Assembly: GCA_024233345.1 (NCBI GenBank)
Contig: JACKPT010000004.1
Location: 124,001 to 188,000, forward strand
DNA length: 64,000 nt
Source of the DNA: Verrucomicrobiota bacterium
GTDB lineage: Bacteria; Verrucomicrobiota; Kiritimatiellia; CAIVKH01
Reading direction: 5' to 3'
Positions 7,050 through 15,609 of the stretch are shown one piece after another. Numbering within the stretch: position 1 is the stretch's first letter; every line of letters begins with the position of its first letter. The notes below the pieces were generated by a model. That model was not told the origin of the DNA, searched no databases, and saw only the letters and a program-made list of their open reading frames with translations. The position numbers were made by a program, and so were the translations under genes.

Positions 7050-10000
7050 ATGAGCCGTCTGTACCGTTGTCTGGACCGCTGGCTGGCCAAGACCCGCCGG
7101 ATCGGACGGTTGATTCCGGTGGCGATCAGCCTGGTGGTGGGGATGTTGCTGGTCCTGCTCTATGAGTGGCTCCGCTATCGTGCCTTTCCGGGGTCCCCGT
7201 CGGAGCTTGTCCAGACCCTGCCCATGTTGCTGATCGGTCTTTCTGCGGCACTCATCACCTATATCGGGCTGACCCTGTATCACGTGGCTGCCGATCAGTT
7301 CGCCCGGCAACAGCGGGAGCGCAAGCAGGTCAGCGATGCCCTCGACCGGGAGCGTGAATTGGTGGCGGCGCTGATCGAGCATGCGCCCGATCCCATCTAT
7401 TTCAAGGACTTGGAGGGGCGGTTTCTCCGGGTGAATCAGGCCTACGCCGACCTGCTGGGGGTGGCTTCATCCGGGATGCTGGTCGGGAGAACCGAATTTG
7501 ACTTTGTTGATCCGGCCGAGGCCCGGTCGCTGGCGGAGGAGGACCGGAAGGTCCGGGATGCCGGAGCCCCGGTGGTGGGGCACGAGGAAATGCGCCACCG
7601 GCCGGATGGTGAGGAGCTCTGGCTGTCGATCACCCGGGTTCCGCTGAACAGCGCGGATGACCAGGTGGTCGGGTCGTTCGGGATTGCCCGCGACATCACC
7701 TCGATTCGCCGGAATGCCGCCCGGTTGCGGGAATTGTCCCAGGCGGTGGAGCAAAGTCCCAGCGTGGTCATGATCACCAATGTCCAGGGGGACATCACCT
7801 ATGTGAATCCCAAATTCACCGCGCTGACCGGCTACCTTCCCGAAGAGGTGTTGGGGAAAAACCCCCGCATCCTGAAGGCGGAGGGTATGGCGGATGGCCT
7901 GTACCGGAATTTGTGGGAGACCATTTCCGGCGGCCGCGCATGGACCGGGGAGATCCTCAACCGGAAGAAAAATGGGGAGCAGTTTTGGGGGCTGGCCTCG
8001 ATTTCTCCGATCCGGGATGAGCAGGGGAAGGTGACCGACTATATCGAGGTGATGGAGGATATTTCCCACCGCAAGCGGGTGGAGGAAGCGTTGCAACACC
8101 GGTTGGAGTTCCAGCGGTTTCTGATGGATGCCATCCCGGTGCCGGTGTTTCACAAGAACCGGGCGGGGATTTTCCAGGACTGCAACCGGGCGTTTGAGGA
8201 GTTTATCGGCCGGTCCCGGGAGAGGATTCTCGGACACACGGTGTTTGATATCTCTCCCCATGCGCTTGCCGACGTCTATCACCGGAAGGATGAAGCGCTC
8301 TTTCACGACGGAACGAGCCAGACCTACGAGAGCAGTGTCCTGCATGGCGATGGCACCTACCATGAGGTTCTGTTCAACAAGGCGGTATTGCTGGATGCGA
8401 GCGGGGTGGCGTCGGGCCTGGTGGGGACGATTGTGGATCTGACCGAGTTGAAACAGGCCCGGCAGGAACTACGGGTTCAGCACGAGCGATTGGAGGAGCT
8501 GGAGGCAATCATTGGCAAGAGTCCGGCCATCGTCTTCTTGTGGAAGGCAGCTCCGGGCTGGCCGGTGGACTATGTTTCCGACAGTATCGTTCAGCTTGGT
8601 TATTCCCCCGACGATTTTCTGAAGGATGGCCTGCCTTTTTCCAAGATTGTGCATCCCGATGACCTGCCCTGGATTTCTGCGGAAGTGGAGCGCTACTCCC
8701 GCACCGGGGTCAATGAGTTTCATCAGGAGTATCGGCTCTTTTCCCGTCGGGGGGATGTGCGGTGGGTGGATGATCGCACCTGGGTGCGGAGAAATACCGC
8801 CGGTTCGATTACCCACTACCAGGGAATCATCATGGATATCACCGAGCAGAAGCAGGCCCGGGAGCGGGCGGCGGCGATGCTGCAGGGACTCCGGGTGATT
8901 CTGACCCTCGCCGACCGGTTGCTGGCCTGTGCCACCACCCAGGCCCTGTACAAGACCGCGGTGGGTCTGGCCCGGGATGAGCTGAAACTGGAGCGCACCG
9001 CCATTCTGATCCGGGATGGCGATCGGATCCGCGGAACCTACGGGACCAATCTGAAGGGGCAGACCACCGATGAAACCGATCATGTCATTCCCTTTGACGA
9101 ACGGTGGGCCGAGCGGCTCCGGGTCAATTCGGAATCCGGCAAGCCCTGGCAAGTCGAGGAAGAGGCCTATTTTGAATGGGACGGTCAGGACATGGTCGGT
9201 TTGGGGCAGGGCTGGGTGGCCATCACACCGATAACCTCGCATGAGCATGGGGCCATCGGGGCCTTCTGCAACGATGCCGCGATCAGTGGCGCTCCCGTGG
9301 ATGATGTGCAGCAGGAATTGCTGGCCGTGTTTTGCGCCATTCTCGGCAACATCATCGCCCGAAAGCGCGCCGAGGAGGAACGGGCCGAGGCTCAGGTCCG
9401 GCAGCGGGAAATTCTCGAGCGGACCGACCGGCTTTCCTCCCTGGGGATGCTGGCTGCGGGCATGGCCCATGAGATCAACAACCCATTGCAGGGCATGTTG
9501 AGCCATCTGCATTCGGTGCAACAATCCCTGCCGGAAACCTTCCCGGAACGGTCCAGCCTGGATATGGTGGAGCGGGGAATCGAAACCATCGACAACCTGG
9601 TCCGCAAACTGTTGATCCTCGGCAAACCCGAGGATCTCGCCGAGGAGGCAGTGGACTTGCGGGAGGCGCTTGGATTCGTGATTCAGTTGCTGTCCCGGCA
9701 ATTCCGGAAGTCCCGGGTCACCATCGAGACCCATCTTCCCGCCGAGGCACTGACCCTGGCCATGCCCCGCCGCTACCTGATCCAGATTCTCATGAACCTG
9801 TTGATCAACGCGCATGATGCCCTCCCCAAGGGAGGGACGGTCCGGGTGCGGGCGGCCCGGGACGGGGATGCGGTCGATTTGTTGATTGAAGACAATGGGG
9901 TGGGCATGACCGGGGAGCAGGCCGCCAATGTCTTCAAAGCCTTTTTCACCACCAAGGGCACCAAGGGAACCGGCCTTGGTCTCAGTGTGGCGGACTCCCT

Positions 10001-10103
10001 GGTCCGGAGCTGTCACGGTACAATCAGCGTTGACAGCCAGCCGGGGAAAGGGACAACGTTCAAGATTCATATGCCGATGGCGAAAGAACAATCCCAGCCA
10101 TGA
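7050..10103 (+). CDS. Multi-PAS/GAF membrane histidine kinase
   Basis: A 1017-residue sensor kinase. Two N-terminal membrane helices (about 20-42 and 57-78) leave almost no periplasmic loop, so sensing is probably cytoplasmic. Four PAS-type domains follow (roughly 103-220, 222-345, 348-470, 480-605; the second has the classic ITYVNPKFTALTGY), then a GAF domain (~612-770). The HisKA dimerisation region carries the phospho-acceptor His807 in GMAHEINNPLQG. The ATPase domain has N-box LLINAHDALPKGG, G1 EDNGVGM and G2 GTGLGLS, so it should be active. It overlaps the next gene by four bases and follows the tailed receiver. Confidence 0.93.
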   Translation: MSRLYRCLDRWLAKTRRIGRLIPVAISLVVGMLLVLLYEWLRYRAFPGSPSELVQTLPMLLIGLSAALITYIGLTLYHVAADQFARQQRERKQVSDALDRERELVAALIEHAPDPIYFKDLEGRFLRVNQAYADLLGVASSGMLVGRTEFDFVDPAEARSLAEEDRKVRDAGAPVVGHEEMRHRPDGEELWLSITRVPLNSADDQVVGSFGIARDITSIRRNAARLRELSQAVEQSPSVVMITNVQGDITYVNPKFTALTGYLPEEVLGKNPRILKAEGMADGLYRNLWETISGGRAWTGEILNRKKNGEQFWGLASISPIRDEQGKVTDYIEVMEDISHRKRVEEALQHRLEFQRFLMDAIPVPVFHKNRAGIFQDCNRAFEEFIGRSRERILGHTVFDISPHALADVYHRKDEALFHDGTSQTYESSVLHGDGTYHEVLFNKAVLLDASGVASGLVGTIVDLTELKQARQELRVQHERLEELEAIIGKSPAIVFLWKAAPGWPVDYVSDSIVQLGYSPDDFLKDGLPFSKIVHPDDLPWISAEVERYSRTGVNEFHQEYRLFSRRGDVRWVDDRTWVRRNTAGSITHYQGIIMDITEQKQARERAAAMLQGLRVILTLADRLLACATTQALYKTAVGLARDELKLERTAILIRDGDRIRGTYGTNLKGQTTDETDHVIPFDERWAERLRVNSESGKPWQVEEEAYFEWDGQDMVGLGQGWVAITPITSHEHGAIGAFCNDAAISGAPVDDVQQELLAVFCAILGNIIARKRAEEERAEAQVRQREILERTDRLSSLGMLAAGMAHEINNPLQGMLSHLHSVQQSLPETFPERSSLDMVERGIETIDNLVRKLLILGKPEDLAEEAVDLREALGFVIQLLSRQFRKSRVTIETHLPAEALTLAMPRRYLIQILMNLLINAHDALPKGGTVRVRAARDGDAVDLLIEDNGVGMTGEQAANVFKAFFTTKGTKGTGLGLSVADSLVRSCHGTISVDSQPGKGTTFKIHMPMAKEQSQP

Positions 10104-11698
10104 CTGAACGGATCCTTATCATTGATGACGACGAGCTGGTGCGAACCGGACTGTGCGTCAATCTCGAGAAGGCCGGTTTCGAGGTACTCGCCGCCGCTTC
10201 GGGGAAAGAGGCGATCGAAGTCTTGCATCGGGAAACCTTTGCCCTCGCGGTCTGCGACCTGATGTTGGGGGACATGGACGGGGTCGAGGTACTGCGGGCA
10301 TTTCAGGAAACCAACCCGGATATTTCGGTGGTGATGCTGACTGGGCATGGCTCGGTGGGCAGCGCGCTGGAGGCTCTGCGGGGCGGAGCCAGTGATTACC
10401 TGCAAAAGCCGGTGGATCCGAACGAGGTGGTCCACCGGATCCGCATGGTGCTCGATACCGCGAAGATGCGGCAAAACCTGCGGGAGGAGCGGCGGCGCAA
10501 CGAACAGCGCAAGCGCGAAGTGGATGCCCAGTTGACCCGGTCTGAACGCATGGCCTCGCTCGGTCTGTTGGCCGAAGGCGCGGCCTCCGATTTATCCGAT
10601 GTGCTCGATCCGGTTCTGGCCCTCCCCGACCAGATCGCGGCACTGTTGGAGGCGGGCCATCCCGCGCTGGAAAAAATTGCCCGGATCGAGGAGGCGTTGG
10701 CCCGTTCCCGTGCGATCCTGCACGACCTGGCGATGATGGGACGGGGGGGCACCTTCAAGAAGAAGCCGCTACAGGTCAACGAACTGATTGATGATTTCAT
10801 GGCAACCACCGAATACCGGCGGATTGCCGCTTCCCACGGAAAAATCAGGATGGAGGTCGAGCTCGACGCGTCCCTGCCCCCGGTGGCCGGAGCGGAAAGC
10901 CATTTGATCCAGGCCATCTCCAATCTCTATGTGTTTGCCTGCGAAGCCATGCCGACCGGGGGCGTGGTGAAGATCGAAACCACCTCCCAGAATCTCCGAC
11001 AACCGGTGGGAAGATATGGCCAGGCTCCCCCCGGAGACTATGCCATTATCCGCCTCTGGTATTCGGGAAGCCCGATTGAGTCCGAAGATGCCGACCGGCT
11101 GTTCGAGCCGTTCTATGTGCGGGATGTCATGGGGCGGCACTATGTCAGCGGGATTGGCATGTCCCTGGTCTTCCGGGTCATCGAAGACCATGGCGGTTTC
11201 ATGGATCTGCAGGTCAGCCCCGGCAATGGCAACCAGTTTCTGCTGTATCTTCCGGTGATCAGCGGGGACGTCGGGGAGTCGCTTGAATTGACCCCGGACT
11301 ACACCGGACAAGAGGTGATTCTGGTGGTCGATGATTCGGTGGAACAGCGCGCGGATGCGGAGGCCATTTTGTCCTCGCTGGGGTACCAGGTCCTGACCGC
11401 ATCGAGCGGGCAGGAGGCGGTGGCCCTGTTTGCCGATGGGCCGGGTGCGGCGGGTGACCGGCCAATTGACCTGCTGGTTCTCGACCTGGTGCTGGGTGAT
11501 TCCTTCGACGGGGTCGATACCTACAAAAAGATTCTCGAGCGATGCCCCGGCCAAAAGGCGGTGCTGGCCAGCGGATTCGCGGATATCGGACGGATCGTCG
11601 AGGCCAAGAAGCTGGGGATTACCCGGACTTTTCAAAAACCCTATGAACTCGAAACCCTCGGCCATGCGGTTCGGCAGGCGCTGGATGATGGCAGTTGA
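10100..11698 (+). CDS. Receiver-pseudokinase-receiver hybrid protein
   Basis: A 532-residue protein. The N-terminal receiver is intact (acidic IDDDE, Asp53, Thr81, Lys103). The middle region is laid out like a HisKA-HATPase pair but is degenerate: where kinases have AHD, this reads GAASDLSDVL, so the histidine is Ser163; the N-box position reads NLYVFACEAMP (Asn replaced); the G1 DxGxG box is replaced by LWYSGSPIE; and the G2 box reads SGIGMSLVF. The C-terminal receiver (from about 408) has VVDDS, LLVLDLVLG and FQKPY. It starts inside the stop of the active kinase, so the two are co-translated. I infer a phospho-regulated scaffold or inhibitor. Confidence 0.88.
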   Translation: MTERILIIDDDELVRTGLCVNLEKAGFEVLAAASGKEAIEVLHRETFALAVCDLMLGDMDGVEVLRAFQETNPDISVVMLTGHGSVGSALEALRGGASDYLQKPVDPNEVVHRIRMVLDTAKMRQNLREERRRNEQRKREVDAQLTRSERMASLGLLAEGAASDLSDVLDPVLALPDQIAALLEAGHPALEKIARIEEALARSRAILHDLAMMGRGGTFKKKPLQVNELIDDFMATTEYRRIAASHGKIRMEVELDASLPPVAGAESHLIQAISNLYVFACEAMPTGGVVKIETTSQNLRQPVGRYGQAPPGDYAIIRLWYSGSPIESEDADRLFEPFYVRDVMGRHYVSGIGMSLVFRVIEDHGGFMDLQVSPGNGNQFLLYLPVISGDVGESLELTPDYTGQEVILVVDDSVEQRADAEAILSSLGYQVLTASSGQEAVALFADGPGAAGDRPIDLLVLDLVLGDSFDGVDTYKKILERCPGQKAVLASGFADIGRIVEAKKLGITRTFQKPYELETLGHAVRQALDDGS

Positions 11699-11749
11699 GG
11701 GCAAACCATCGCCCCCGGACCGGCGGGCAAGGACCAAGGAAACAGAACG

Positions 11750-12751
11750 ATGACCTTACTTCGACAACGTGCGGCTGACATGCTCACGGTCTTTGACCGG
11801 AAACGGATTCTGGTGGTGGGCGACCTTATGTTGGATCGCTACATTCTTGGCGTGGTATCGCGGATTTCCCCGGAGGCCCCGGTGCCGGTGGTGCATGTCC
11901 GGGAAGAGAAGGCCGTCCCCGGCGGGGCATCCAATGTCGCCCTGAATATTCGGGCGCTTGGCGCTTCCGCCACCGTCGGCGGCATTATCGGTCAAGACGC
12001 TTCGGGTGAGGTGTTGTCCTCGCTGCTTCGCGAGCAGGGGGTGGATACCGGAAGTATCCTCGCCACCAACCGCATTCCGACCACGGTGAAAACCCGGGTT
12101 CTTGCCGAACGTCAGCAGGTGGTTCGGGTCGATTGGGAGGAGTTGTACGAGTACAACGAATCCGAACTCGACCGGTTCAAATCGCTGCTCGATGAACAGA
12201 TTCAGGTTGTGGATGGGATTATCATCGAAGATTACGGAAAAGGCGTCATCCACCAGGCGATGATCAGCCACTTGATCCAGCGCGCCTCCCAGGCCGGGGT
12301 GCCGGTGGGGCTTGACCCCAAGGACAATCATGAACTGGAAATCGGCGGTCTGACCCTGGCGACGCCCAATCGCCGCGAGGCCTTTGTCGCCGCCGGCATC
12401 GCCGAAGGCAGGCCCAAGGAGAATCCGCTCGAAGATCTCCGCTTGCTTCAGGTCGGGGACCGTTTGCTGGAACTGTGGAACCCTGGATTTTTGCTCATCA
12501 CCCTTGGCGCCCAGGGCATGTTGCTGATGCGAAAAGGCGAGGCGCCGGTGCATGTGCCGACCCGCGCCCGGGAAGTGTTTGATGTCAGTGGTGCCGGGGA
12601 TACCGTGATTGCCACCTGCCTGCTCGCAGTTGCGGGCGGGGCTTCGTTTCTTGAAGCTGCCGAGCTGGCCAATTATGCCGCCGGCATCGTGGTGGCCAAA
12701 CTCGGTACCGCCACCTGCACCCCCGATGAACTCCTCGCGGTCATCCCATGA
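11750..12751 (+). CDS. rfaE1: D-glycero-beta-D-manno-heptose-7-phosphate kinase
   Basis: A 333-residue PfkB/ribokinase-fold kinase matching the first domain of HldE. It phosphorylates heptose-7-phosphate at C1 on the way to ADP-heptose for the LPS inner core. Seen motifs: VVGDLMLDRYI, PEAPVPVVHV and VPGGASNVALNIRALG at the N-terminus, and the catalytic/anion-hole DVSGAGDTVIA near the C-terminus. The adenylyltransferase half of bifunctional HldE is absent, so that step must be encoded elsewhere. AAGGA precedes the start. It overlaps kdsB by four bases, coupling heptose and KDO activation. Confidence 0.92.
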   Translation: MTLLRQRAADMLTVFDRKRILVVGDLMLDRYILGVVSRISPEAPVPVVHVREEKAVPGGASNVALNIRALGASATVGGIIGQDASGEVLSSLLREQGVDTGSILATNRIPTTVKTRVLAERQQVVRVDWEELYEYNESELDRFKSLLDEQIQVVDGIIIEDYGKGVIHQAMISHLIQRASQAGVPVGLDPKDNHELEIGGLTLATPNRREAFVAAGIAEGRPKENPLEDLRLLQVGDRLLELWNPGFLLITLGAQGMLLMRKGEAPVHVPTRAREVFDVSGAGDTVIATCLLAVAGGASFLEAAELANYAAGIVVAKLGTATCTPDELLAVIP

Positions 12752-13509
12752 CCGGCGACCGCTCCCCCATGCGTATCGTCGGGGTCATTCCCTCCCGCTA
12801 TGCCTCCACCCGTCTCCCCGGAAAGAGTCTGATTCCCCTGTTGGGCAAACCATTGGTCCAGTGGGTGTATGAACGCGCAGCCCAGGCGACCCGGCTCGAC
12901 CGGATTCTTGTGGCCACCGATGACCAGCGGATTGCCGAGGTTGTGACCGGGTTCGGGGGCGAAGTGGTCATGACCCGCGCGGATCATCCCTCCGGAACCG
13001 ATCGTATCGCCGAGGCGGTTGCCGGGTTGTCCCCCGATGTGGTGGTGAACATTCAGGGCGACGAACCACTGATCTCGCCCGACCTCATCGATCAGCTCGC
13101 GGAGAGTCTGGTTGCGGATCCTTCGCTCGATATGGCCACGGCCGCCTCTCCCATTCAATCCAGGGAAGAGCTGGAGAGCCCATCCATCGTCAAAGTGGTC
13201 TGGGGTGAAGGGCAGACTGCCCTGTATTTTTCCCGTTCACCCATTCCCCACCATCGGGATTCCGGGGGCGGGTGGGTGCCGGATCTTCATTGGCGGCACA
13301 TTGGTGTCTATGCCTATCGTGGGGTTTTTCTCCAAAAGATCGTCCAAAAGCCTCCTTGCACCCTTGAAAAAGCGGAGATGCTGGAGCAGCTTCGGGCACT
13401 GGATATGGGGGGAAGGATCAAGGTCCTGCCAACCCATGAATTCAGCATCGGGGTGGATGTGGAGGCAGACATCCCTATGGCAGAGAAGATGTTGCGCAAA
13501 ATCGTTTAA
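12748..13509 (+). CDS. kdsB: CMP-KDO synthetase
   Basis: A 253-residue 3-deoxy-manno-octulosonate cytidylyltransferase. It couples KDO to CMP, giving the donor for lipid A glycosylation. Motifs: IPSRYASTRLPGKSL (nucleotide-binding loop), ATDDQRIAE, the VVNIQGDEPLI acidic metal site, YFSRSPIPHHR, and the C-terminal SIGVDVEADIPMAE. The length is typical. The first Met is coupled to the rfaE1 stop through ATGA; a second Met at 12769 directly precedes the conserved RIVGVIPSRY and could be the real start. KDO synthesis itself (kdsA, kdsC) lies 20 kb downstream. Confidence 0.95.
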   Translation: MTGDRSPMRIVGVIPSRYASTRLPGKSLIPLLGKPLVQWVYERAAQATRLDRILVATDDQRIAEVVTGFGGEVVMTRADHPSGTDRIAEAVAGLSPDVVVNIQGDEPLISPDLIDQLAESLVADPSLDMATAASPIQSREELESPSIVKVVWGEGQTALYFSRSPIPHHRDSGGGWVPDLHWRHIGVYAYRGVFLQKIVQKPPCTLEKAEMLEQLRALDMGGRIKVLPTHEFSIGVDVEADIPMAEKMLRKIV

Positions 13510-13590
13510 TCTTTTCGTCCGGAATCTGCCCCGGCGACAGGCCTCGTCCAGTCTCTCCAGTCAAACCAATCCCACCCGACCAGACACACG

Positions 13591-13626
13591 GTCAATTTTG
13601 GCTCAAAAATGACAATTTGATTGTCA
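13591..13626. promoter_or_regulatory. Adjacent palindromes upstream of the RCC1-like gene
   Basis: TGACAAT-TTG-ATTGTCA (13610-13626) is a perfect inverted repeat. It shares its TGAC with a second one starting GTCAATTTT (13591) that has one mismatch. They lie about 165 bp before the next coding start in an otherwise non-coding 280-bp gap. They could be a tandem operator or, less likely, an RNA structure; no protein is implied. Confidence 0.35.
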
Positions 13627-13737
13627 ATCTCGCGACATCGGCGCCGGGATGGTGGGCGAATTGGCCCGGGGGTCGGGGGTCCCCCTATATAGGAACGCGA
13701 GCCCTGAATTTTTTTGGCATTTTTTCTGAAAAATGAC

Positions 13738-13766
13738 TTGCACTTTTTAGAGGGCAGCGCTAAAAC
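13738..13766 (+). promoter_or_regulatory. Putative promoter for the RCC1-like protein
   Basis: TTGCAC and TAAAAC are separated by exactly 17 bp and end 24 bp before the GTG start at 13791. Both boxes are imperfect (three and four matches to the sigma-70 consensus), so support is moderate. Confidence 0.35.
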
Positions 13767-13790
13767 AGACTTAGCAATCGGGAACAACAA

Positions 13791-15098
13791 GTGAAATCCC
13801 TCCTTCACAATTCAGTCTTGGCCATCGCTCTCATGAGTGCTCCTCTCTGCTCCTTCGCAGTGTCCGGCCATGTGTTTGAGTGGAGCGGCGACAAGGATGC
13901 CGCGCTTTCCGTTCCCGCCGCGAACAGTGCTTTCACCCAGATTTCCTGCGGCTTTTCGCACACGGTGGCGTTGAATGAAAACGGCGGCGTTGAGGCGTGG
14001 GGCGCCAATGACCAGGGGCAGGCAGCAGTTCCGGCCGTGTATGAGTCTGGCGTCAAGGCGGTGGCAGCAGGCGGTTTTCACAGTCTTGTTCTCCTCAACA
14101 ACGGGTTGGTTAAAGGCTTTGGTGAGAATGCTGACGGGCAATTGAATCCCCCCAAACAGGCGGCCCGCAAGGTGGTTGCCGTCTCCGCCGGTCTGTTCCA
14201 CAGCCTGGCCCTCGATGTGAATCACAATGTCTACGCATGGGGCTACAATGGGTTCGGGCAGGGAACGGTTCCCAGCCGCTTGTACCAGAATGTTTCCGCG
14301 ATTTCCGCCGGCGCCATGCACAACTTGGCCCTGACCACCTGGGGTTCGGTGGATGCGTGGGGTGACAACTCCACTGGCCAGCTTTTTATTCCTGAGGAAG
14401 CCACCCATGATATCGTTGCCATCGCTGCTGGTTATTTCCATAACCTCGCCTTGACCGCCGATGGCGAGGTCATCGCCTGGGGCGACAATTCCTACAAGCA
14501 GTGCAAGGTTCCCGGCGATGCCAAGAAAAACGTGATCGCCATTGCTGCCGGTGAAAAATACAGCATGGCGCTTCGGTCCGATGGCAAGGTCGTGGTCTGG
14601 GGCAATCATGGCCCCGACAAGATTGACGCCCCCAAGGAGCTGGAAGGTCGCGTGGTATCCATGAGCATTGGTGGCGAAGACCAGATTGCCTATCTCGTTT
14701 CCTCCACGACCGACCTCGATCAGGACGGGATGGTTGACTGGTGGGAAATGTCCAATGGTTTGAGTCCCGACGATGACGACAAGGACAGCGATTCCGATGG
14801 CGATGGGTACACCGATTACGAGGAATATCTGGCCGATTCCAATCCTTCCGATGAATTTTCCCACCTTTCCGTGAGCGCGGGGATGGACACCGATGGCCAA
14901 GTGGTCCTGTTTTCCCCCGCCTCTTCCGATCGTCGTTACCAACTTGAGTACACCACCGACATCAGCAGTGGTGAATGGAAGCCGGTTCCCGGCAAATCTT
15001 CCATCACCGTCTCGGGCGCTGAGACCTTCGGCCGTATTCAAGTCGCCGCAAACACGGATGGGTTTGTTCTTTACCGATTGCGCGCACAGCTTCCCTGA
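13791..15098 (+). CDS. Secreted RCC1-type propeller with Ca-binding C-terminus
   Basis: A 435-residue exported protein with signal peptide MKSLLHNSVLAIALMSAPLCSFA. Residues ~30-300 hold about seven ~45-residue blades with the repeated plan xVAIAAGxxHxLALxxxGxVxAWGDN, the signature of RCC1/BNR-II beta-propellers; examples are IAAGYFHNLALTADGEVIAW and ISAGAMHNLALT. At ~308 comes DLDQDGMVDWWEM, then SDSDGDGYTDYEEYLADSNP, the same Ca-binding module as in three other proteins here, and a ~90-residue beta domain with YQLEYTTDISSGEW. The start is GTG. The coding style looks more uniform than the neighbours', which may indicate high expression. Confidence 0.85.
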   Translation: MKSLLHNSVLAIALMSAPLCSFAVSGHVFEWSGDKDAALSVPAANSAFTQISCGFSHTVALNENGGVEAWGANDQGQAAVPAVYESGVKAVAAGGFHSLVLLNNGLVKGFGENADGQLNPPKQAARKVVAVSAGLFHSLALDVNHNVYAWGYNGFGQGTVPSRLYQNVSAISAGAMHNLALTTWGSVDAWGDNSTGQLFIPEEATHDIVAIAAGYFHNLALTADGEVIAWGDNSYKQCKVPGDAKKNVIAIAAGEKYSMALRSDGKVVVWGNHGPDKIDAPKELEGRVVSMSIGGEDQIAYLVSSTTDLDQDGMVDWWEMSNGLSPDDDDKDSDSDGDGYTDYEEYLADSNPSDEFSHLSVSAGMDTDGQVVLFSPASSDRRYQLEYTTDISSGEWKPVPGKSSITVSGAETFGRIQVAANTDGFVLYRLRAQLP

Positions 15099-15107
15099 CC
15101 GGGAAGC
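15089..15107 (+). terminator. Hairpin at the end of the RCC1-like gene
   Basis: GCTTCCC-TGACC-GGGAAGC forms a perfect 7-bp stem with the stop codon in the loop; flanking CAC/GTG can extend it past one bulged A. There is no U-tract, so it may protect the 3' end rather than terminate by itself. Confidence 0.45.
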
Positions 15108-15393
15108 GTGCAAAACAAACCGGTTCGTCGCGGCTTACAATACAATTAGCGCAGAACGCCTCGGGGTGAGGAGAAGAGTCTGACGTATGGCCCAACCGAT
15201 TGCTTGGGTGAGTGAGTGAGGTTTCCCGCTTCATTGGCTCGCATTCGGGTCCGTTGACTCGGTTTTTGCTTATGAACCGCACGGTTGCGGTGGCTCGTTT
15301 GAATATCGGCCATGGCAACTGAGGGCGGAGCTCTGTCGATGAGTGCCGGGCTAGAGCCGTTTAAGTTAAACTGTGGCCGGTTGGTTTGTCACG

Positions 15394-15495
15394 GGCCGCC
15401 CAGCCTGCCCGGCCAGGGAGGTCGGCCCCTACCACCAGAGGGTCAAATCATTCAGGTAGGGTTCGCTGTCCCTGGCCGGGCAGGCCCGGCGAACC
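15394..15495. repeat. Intergenic palindromic repeat (two hairpin types)
   Basis: Two motifs lie side by side: GGGCCGCC...GGTCGGCCCCTACC, and GGTAGGGTTCGC...CGGCGAACC with an inner CCTGGCCGGGCAGG. Related motifs occur at 19325, 24374 and 49541, always between genes. It occupies the middle of the ~510-bp gap 15099-15609, in which I see no gene. Confidence 0.6.
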
Positions 15496-15609
15496 GCTGT
15501 ACGACTACGGCACTACTTAAATTGCTCTAACCCCCAGCAGATCCAGCCGCAGCTTTTTTCACGGCATTTTCTCCACGAGTGATGGAGAATCTGGCAAGCT
15601 GAACTAAAC

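Noticed and set aside
8469..10091. 540-codon minus-strand frame
   Set aside because: Shadow of the histidine kinase, with no recognisable domain.
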